Positions 57,031 to 64,000 of a stretch of 64,000 nucleotides of DNA are shown here, one piece after another. The position numbers and the translations under genes were made by a program. The stretch is from Platycnemis pennipes (lineage: Eukaryota; Arthropoda; Insecta; Odonata; Platycnemididae): NCBI GenBank assembly GCA_933228895.1, contig OW121851.1, positions 123,675,624-123,739,623 on the forward strand, written 5' to 3'. How positions within the stretch are numbered: the first letter of the stretch is position 1; every line of letters starts with the position of its first letter. The notes below the pieces were generated by a model. It was given only the letters and a program-made list of their open reading frames with translations, had not been told where the DNA came from and made no database searches.

Positions 57031-60000
57031 TCAGTATTACGAATACCCGATTCTAATAGAACTCGGCTGAAGAACTGTGCCACACCATTTCATAGAACTA
57101 GTAAGCCTGAGCACTCCACTGCCAGTTTCGACTGCTAATGAGCGGCAGGTACGTAGCCAGAAATTTGCTCATTGGGATGAGCTCATTCTTGCGTAACTTG
57201 CGCAAATCAGCTTTCCCCTTTCGGTGCCGGCATGTTACAAATCTCTTACCTTAATTTTCAGTTCTTGATATTTATTTTTACATTGCCCACAATTATGTCT
57301 TCTCACTGGTAAAGTTCACTGCTTACCTCGTTATGAAGCAGTTAATTTGACCAACCCCAGGACAGAAGTTCAACACATACACGCATTTCAGATTGAAAAC
57401 CACACTCATGCATCAAACTAGTGATCACTTTTCAAGACACTTAACACTTGTATTATATGGAGTGTAATCTGGATTATCATGCCCAGTTAAAATCAGAACA
57501 ATGAAGATATTGGGAAAAATTTCGGGGGGGGGGGGGGGGGGGCTGAAGCACCAGAACCCCCCCTGCTACGTGTCTGATGAGCGGCCGTGGTCATATGCAT
57601 TAATCTATAATTTGTACTAATCTCCTTCCCACTCCTGTCTTCAGAGCGGTCAAATTAATGGTCGAGAGGTCGCTTCCTCCGTTCGTAAGTTCTCGTAGAC
57701 GAAAATTAGCTCCATTCGCGGTTGATGGATGACCCGTGTGATATCGCGCGTTCCATATGAGATGATGGTGACCTCTCCGGATTGACGAGCGTGGCTCGGG
57801 TTCCAAGGACCGACCGATTCACTCACGGGAGGAGGCGGGCTCTCCAATCTCTCCCACGCGGCATTCCGGCCTCGCCGCCGCCTCCTCGCCAGTCTCATCC
57901 CGTTTCCCCGCTCCCCACCATCTCCGCTCACCACGCCTAGCCCCTGACCCCCTGTCCCACTCTCTCTGCTTCGCCGGAACGATAGAGTGGTGACCTCCGC
58001 GGGGGTCCAAATCGTTCTGGATCGGAGTCGAGTGCGTTTGTCTCCACCTCGCACCTTGCACGCTTAGCTCTTTAATCATTTCCTTTCGCCCGCATTCTCC
58101 TTTTGGTAGCTAAATTCCACGTTGTTTCAAAATAGTGGCTGTGATTCGGCCTTTCTAAATACTATAGTTCTCAACCCCAAGGTCGTTTTGGTTGGCGACG
58201 GTTGACCTCACAAAAACACTAGGTCCGACGACGCGATGTGTGAAATTCACACTCCAAGAATAGAGATGGGTGCAGTGCCTTTCATTGTACGCCTGTGGAT
58301 TCTCTCAAAGTTTTGTCCACCTTGAAAATCATTGAGGTTTGGTCCATCTGAACGTGTTGAGGTCTCTCCCGACATGGCACCCGAGCACTTCAGTCAGTAG
58401 ATAGGAGGTTCGTGGATCCTTGTAGCTCATAATACTGACGTCATTAATCGCATGCAAAATAGCCAGCTTGATTCGTGGGCTGGACCTGGCTAATACAGAG
58501 GAATATATTAGGGAGTGTTCTAGAAATACAGTTCGTCGCACAAGAAAATATTTGCCGACCTGGCTTCTAAAATGAAATAAACCCCGAAAAAATCCATTGA
58601 ATTGGGATATATGATACGAATTAGAACTCATATCCCGAGATAACCCCAAAAATGACTCATTGTGAATGGCAAAATAAGCTTTGTACATAATATTTTGATT
58701 TTTACATGTTGATTTATGTTTGATCTAGTAATTTTCATTTATCACTGTTATTTTCTTTTTTATTCCCAGCTGGAGAATTTGGAGAAACATATCCATTCCC
58801 TACAAATCGGCAAAAGAAAAACCCTTCTCGCCAGGTTGATACTATTTTCAGAACAGTTATGTGTCCCAAATTTAGCTAAAGCCTCACTTTATGGAAATCT
58901 AATTTTTAAAGGTACATATTTTCAATCCACTATTGCCCTTAGTTTGAAGTAATCGTTTCCCATCAAAATAGTCCTAAGTTTTAATCTCTAAATTTATGCT
59001 GTTGAAGCTGTTTTAGCTATGTCTCAGGTTAAAATTCGTTGGCGTTGACTGATATCAATTATATATGTACATGTATTATTAGGACTTATTACATTATAGC
59101 TAGTATATGTCGTTCCACTATCATTTCTTGAATTGAAAAGTGAATTATTAACTTGGGTTTAATTTGTGTACTCTAGTCAAGTCTTCTAGCAAGTTGAGGT
59201 GAATGGGTGACACAACCATCTGATTTTAAAGGCCTATTTTATAAAGTGCCTTTGTCACTAAGAAAATGCTCTTGACATTTATTTATGGAGACGCATGTCT
59301 TTTATAAGGCCTACAAATCCTACTTCAATTTCAGATTATGCCACCTAGCTTAAATAGACCAAATATATCTAAAACTGGAAGCCGAAAATTAACTGCGATT
59401 AGGAAATCAAGTCAGTTTGTCGATAAGCCTGCAATTCATTCTGGAATATCATGAGTTAAAATGACAGGCATTACCGAACGTTACTTATTTTGTTCCGTAC
59501 TCAATAGAGCTTTAAAAAAATCTGGTTTTAATAACTGCGTTATTGTGATTTTTTTAATTCCTTAAAGGTTTTTAAATCTATTTACCCCAGACACCTATTC
59601 GGCTAGCTATGCCCTGAAACTATTCCTTTCAGAGTTTCTTCTACCCTCGTCCTTGATGAATCAAAGAGCATTCGTAGCGTCACTTTCTCACGTGTGTGGC
59701 GTCAGAATTTAAAAGACGACGTTCGTTAATATTGAGGGTGGGAAGAGAAACGAGTGGGTAGTTTGTTCCCTCTTGCGAGCGATTGCGTCGCCATTGACCT
59801 TCTGACTGGGCGAACGGTTGAACTGGGAGATGTGAGACGAATTGGAACTCATGGCCCGAAATAGTCCCTAAAATGATGATTTGTCGCCGAGAACACATAC
59901 GAAGCCAGGGGTGCGAGAATAGGCGCGTCCCAAATCGCATACTTTTAAAGACTCCTTTTCTCATTTCGCCGCTTCCTTCGTTTTCGGCCAGTCAGACACC

Positions 60001-61110
60001 GGATAACGCCTTTGTTCTCCAAGATTTTAGCATCCATCTAAAGTTTACGAAAGGTTTAACAATGAATTTCCAGTCAGAGATATTAACATTCGAAACAATG
60101 AATCCAACGTCCTGTTTTCCATTTTTAGGAATGAACCCTTGCGTCCTCACAAATTTAGTGTCATTCTTATGTCCCCATCTGCATTATTCCGTTGTGCAAT
60201 TCTTAGGTTAGTGCGACACAATTTTAATGCCCTTGGACTATACCAGAATTTTGGAGATTTGCATAGGGCAACATCAAGAAAAAAATTTGGCCCGAGCTCG
60301 ATGACGCTTTCTGAAGAAGAAATACGTCCGACCCGCGGCCGTCTGTAGCGCCGAGGAGAAGCCCGAGAACTTCACACCGGATTCGTATTTCGACCCGAGT
60401 GGTATTTCAGTGATTTATGCGTCCCCCAGGAGAAAACGCTGCCGACAAACAAAGCCATTTTTGTGGGTTTAGTTAATTATTTATTTAAAATACGAACGAG
60501 GTGTCTGTAGGGTGGAGGAGAGCTGTCTTAGTTTTTAAATAACATTAAATCAATGTCATATATTTCTTCCCTACCCCGCATTGTTGCAGAGTCCTCGCTC
60601 AAAATGCTCACTTTTCAGTCACTGAATAGTTTATCTCATGGCAGGAAAAACATTTGCGTAGCCATAATTTTCGCTTCTAGCAAATGGCATATCTCATAAT
60701 TCGTAAAATTTAAGAGCACATTTCGTCCATTTCTTTCCTTTGGCCTATTGGGGTTACATTGGACTGTATCTTCGGTTTGGTTTCTTGTTAGCTTCATCAA
60801 GCCTCACTCACCATCCTTTTAAGATCCGGCTAATACCCTTCTGGAGAAGTAAATTTAATTTTTTCGTTAAGCTCTCTGAACATGACAGTATTTCACGTTA
60901 GCATTCAAAGACCATCGCAGCGATTATACGCATGAATAAGTAAGGATTCGGATCATATCCGAAGAAATTATGAGCACAGACGAACGAAGTCCCTTTCTAA
61001 AAAGTAAATCTGTAATAGCAAAGTTTAATAGTTGGTTATTAGGTTTCTATTACATGCTAATCCACAGTATTTACAAACATGGATTTAATGAGTTTTTCAG
61101 TTCCACATAT
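57031..61110. other. Gene-free stretch
   Basis: No supported gene. A run of 19 G residues is at 57524-57542. The GC-rich patch at 57.6-58.08 kb has overlapping spurious ORFs. Two related 64-bp blocks lie at 58608-58670 and 59819-59882. A possible exon-like stretch after TTCCCAG at 58770 was not accepted. Confidence 0.5.
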
Positions 61111-61245
61111 ATTCATCTACATATACGCAATACCCAGTACGCCACAATAAAGGTTTGTGACAGTGGGTGCTTCCACACCAAACATGCATTACATATCATG
61201 CATGAAAAGTATTGGTAATAATGCTCTAGTCTAAACTTCACAATT
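61111..61245 (-). mobile_element. LINE 3' tail fragment (CR1/L2-like family)
   Basis: On the plus strand CATCTACATATACGCAATACC is followed by GCCACAATAAAGG, ACCAAACATGCATTACATATC and GCTCTAGTCTAAAC. This is the reversed 3' end of the family seen at 30.6 kb. It is more diverged than the 55.0-kb copy. Confidence 0.75.
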
Positions 61246-64000
61246 TTATATTATGATATGATTCAATATTATGATGTTTCTCATAACAAGAAGGGTAATA
61301 AGATGAAAACCAACTTGATGGGCAGTTTTTCCGATTAATATTATTATTAGAAACATATTATAAGATTGCTTAAAGTTTCCTTATTGTTCCCAAAATTGTC
61401 ATGAGAATGAAGTGTGATTTTTTTAAAAAACGTGTTACGATTCGCAATATTGACCCATTAACGTCTTGCGTACTATCTACTGACCGTGTGCTTGCAATGC
61501 GATCCTTAAACCTGCCAAGGAGTTATTCCTGAGCCTCACCGTTTGTCGTAGTATTATAACATTCACTCCAGCGCTGTCCCCTGCGTGAAAAATAGCCGTG
61601 GCTCTTTAAAGAGTGCTTAATTAATGCGTCCCTCACGGGTTGCTCGTCGCATCACCGAGTTAGCCACGCCCATTTTCACTTCGCCGAGCGAGTGACTCAT
61701 TCCCTCCTTCGCTCGCTTTCGCTGCTTCACGACCGGGAATAAATCATTAGGGGTCGGCTTGCCCTTGCAGCACCATCTCCTCCCTTCCCTCTCTTCTCCT
61801 TGTCCTGAGCGCATCCACCCATGGGCGAATGTGGCTGTGGGCTTAATTCTGTGATTAATGTTTCCGAAACCTTATCTTGCAGTGAGAGCAAATATTGCCA
61901 CAGGGCTGATAAAAAAATCTGACTCCATAAAGAGCGTTTAGCTCTCTAAGCAGATTCAATGAGAGGGCATTATCACCAGCATGCTACTCGTACTCCAATA
62001 TTAGGAGAGTCAACGCATCACGCAATTACGAGGCTGGAGAACCATATTTAATTTGAAATTGAGCCGAGGTTCAACATTTAATTTTCACCATTACAGCTGC
62101 TGAAATAAAATTTGAATTGTCTCTCTAAGTATTTCCTCCGATCATTTGAGGATAGTCACCTGACAATTATGTTGGCCAATCAATAGAGAGGTATTCATGT
62201 TGTTACTAATGACCCAGCACGCGTGCCCCAAACGGACTGCGAACCTTAGTTTTGGAGCAGGAGAGACCAAGAGGAATATGTGCCGGAAGTAATTTCCCAT
62301 ATGCATCATGCATTGCAAGCCAAATTCTAGCATGACATCTCAAAGCTGACCATTGGTGTTTCTGACCGTAGCTTGTATTTAAGGATCCTAAGTGACATTT
62401 TTAAAACCTTAGTGTATATCTGTAAGTGTATTTATATGTGTACACGCGTGCTGAAAATACATAAAGTGTTAGTGGTTTTTCATGTGTATCAATGCACTTT
62501 TTTCATATTATGTAGCGTCGACTATAACCTCGGTTTAGGTTTACTCCCAAGTTAAATTTCGACTTGATTTTTTTCTGAAAATGACAGCGCAGGGAAAAAA
62601 TTCTCAAAGTTTTATGATTTCAGGATCCTAAATTTCGAGTGGCACATAGTGCCTCTTACAATTAGGCGAGAGTATGTCAAAACTCTCACTTCTCTATTAA
62701 GTATCCTTTGGATTTTCGGGTGGTAGGAGAATTTTAAAATTCGTCAGCTCTCGCTTGTTCCCGCTCAAATGAGGGCATTAAGTGACCCTTGAGGAATAAG
62801 AGGCCTTGCGGAGGTGGGAGGGCAGTTCGATCAATTGATTGCAAGTGGGAGAAAGGCGGGAGTCCATGGAGACCTCTGTCGTCAGAGGCGCCATTATTAC
62901 TTGGCGCCGATCCAATCTTCATCGCAGAACAAACGTAGCCGTGGATGCTTCGTTTCATTTTATTTCGCAAGGTAAACTGTCTTCTGCCTTTCACGATAGA
63001 AATTCGTAAATATTTCTCTGGCTGCCTTCCCTGGTTCTAAGCACTCTTTTTTTCTGTCCGGACTCTAATTTTTGTCTATAAGATACCTGAATATTTTCCA
63101 AGGGCTTTCATAATTGTTACATGACTCTATTGCGTAGTTACACTATTCTTGCGAAAACTTAGGTATCCCATAAATCAGGGATAAAGAAATATTAAGTCTT
63201 TAAAAATATGATCGGAGATACGTCATCATAGATGCTCATTTGATCATAGCAATGTGAATCAAGCTCCTCATTATTAATTTAACAATGATACCATAGAGCT
63301 ATATTTTGTTACCAGAGAGCTACAACGAAATTTAATTTTCTTGGACATTTACTGCATAAAAGACTTGAGTGCAGTTGTTTTATCTTATGTTTTCATTTTG
63401 AAGGAGAAATAGGCCACGTCCACACTAGGAGTATCTTAGCGTTGATATATTAAGTACTCAATTTTCACATTCCCTCCGAGTCTGAAGTGACTATAAACTC
63501 CGTTAAGGGAAATGTTTGCCGGGGTCGTAAAAACGGGTTGCTTTTCTCAATTCCATAAACAGGTCTTGGTTCCATCAAAGACATTCTTTCCCTCACCACG
63601 CTGTGAGCCAACACAGGTAATCTCGCGGAGATGAGATTCCGATAACCTGCTGGAAGGTTATCAAACTGTACTGCGATGATATTCTTCCTTCATTTTTTAG
63701 GGAGTCAATATGGGGGCTACTGTTAATATCTCTTCATGTAGTCAAATTTGAATAAAATACCATTGGCTGGATATATCAATAGTTCTGCGTAGGTACCAAG
63801 TTTGGACACAAGGCTTCATACTAACTCATTATTAATTCAGTCAAAAGCTTTAATTCATCGAATATGATTAAGTATAAAATATATTGTGTGGTCAGTAAAG
63901 TTAATTAATTAATATAATAAATAATTGAGAGACTACTCTTGCGAAATTAATTATTAAAATGAATAAAAATTTATACCTAATATTAGTGAATCTATCAGGA
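61246..64000. other. Gene-free stretch
   Basis: No gene or clear repeat is recognised up to the end of the window; ORFs at 61617-61814 and 62734-62994 lack domains. Confidence 0.5.

Noticed and set aside
57524..57542. Run of 19 G (and 13 C at 9244-9256) as a functional G-quadruplex
   Set aside because: Homopolymer runs are common and error-prone in assemblies; no supporting context.
58716..58952. Possible exon starting after TTCCCAG with LENLEKHIHSLQ
   Set aside because: A good acceptor is present, but there is no convincing donor, no G/C third-position bias and no family resemblance.

Overview
The window looks like gene-poor nuclear DNA of an arthropod, most likely an insect. It is AT-rich, with no operons, no Shine-Dalgarno sites and no long cellular ORFs. 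It is full of eukaryotic transposable-element debris: a Ty3/gypsy-type LTR retrotransposon, CR1/L2/Jockey-like and other non-LTR remnants, tRNA-derived SINEs, and short DNA-transposon derivatives. The LTR element's primer binding site fits an insect-type tRNA-Lys. The species cannot be fixed from sequence alone.

The only long ORFs belong to one LTR retrotransposon at 3705-9145, on the minus strand. It has two near-identical LTRs (766 and 768 bp, TG...CA ends), a 4-bp CGTT target duplication and a tRNA-Lys-type primer site. Its 505-aa Gag carries an N-terminal SAP-like domain. A canonical GGGAAAC slippery heptamer leads into a Pol frame (-1) with an aspartic protease and the first part of a reverse transcriptase. 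RNase H and most of the integrase are gone. The reverse transcriptase is joined almost directly to the last residues of the integrase, so the copy is not autonomous.

The rest is layered small repeats. One CR1/L2/Jockey-like LINE family leaves 3' tails ending in GTAGAT repeats (13.3, 17.1-17.6, 30.6-31.4, 55.0 and 61.1 kb). The 30.6 kb copy still encodes the reverse-transcriptase C terminus. A second non-LTR family is seen as a decayed palm domain (27.65-28.0 kb) and two C-terminal/3' ends (15.6 and 56.7-57.0 kb). Two SINE families (A: 15.0, 43.2, 55.4 kb; B: 9.7, 38.4, 44.0 kb) have recognisable Pol III A/B boxes or a shared body. MITE-like elements include a PIF/Harbinger-like one with TAA duplications (14.2 kb), a hAT-like one with an 8-bp duplication (27.4 kb) and a pogo/Tigger-like one (45.0-45.4 kb). 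Several foldback palindromes occur (15.3, 20.8, 24.5, 25.6, 43.7 kb). Three hammerhead-ribozyme-like motifs (20.85, 34.20, 42.50 kb) share one architecture, and one of them sits inside a 44-bp inverted repeat.

One short stretch looks like a real host coding exon: 41669-41849, minus strand. It has a CAG acceptor, a GTGAGA donor, 60 open codons and about 72% G/C at third positions in AT-rich surroundings. Its product is not recognised. If it is real, much of the window is probably intronic or intergenic sequence around that gene. Most remaining sequence shows no gene.
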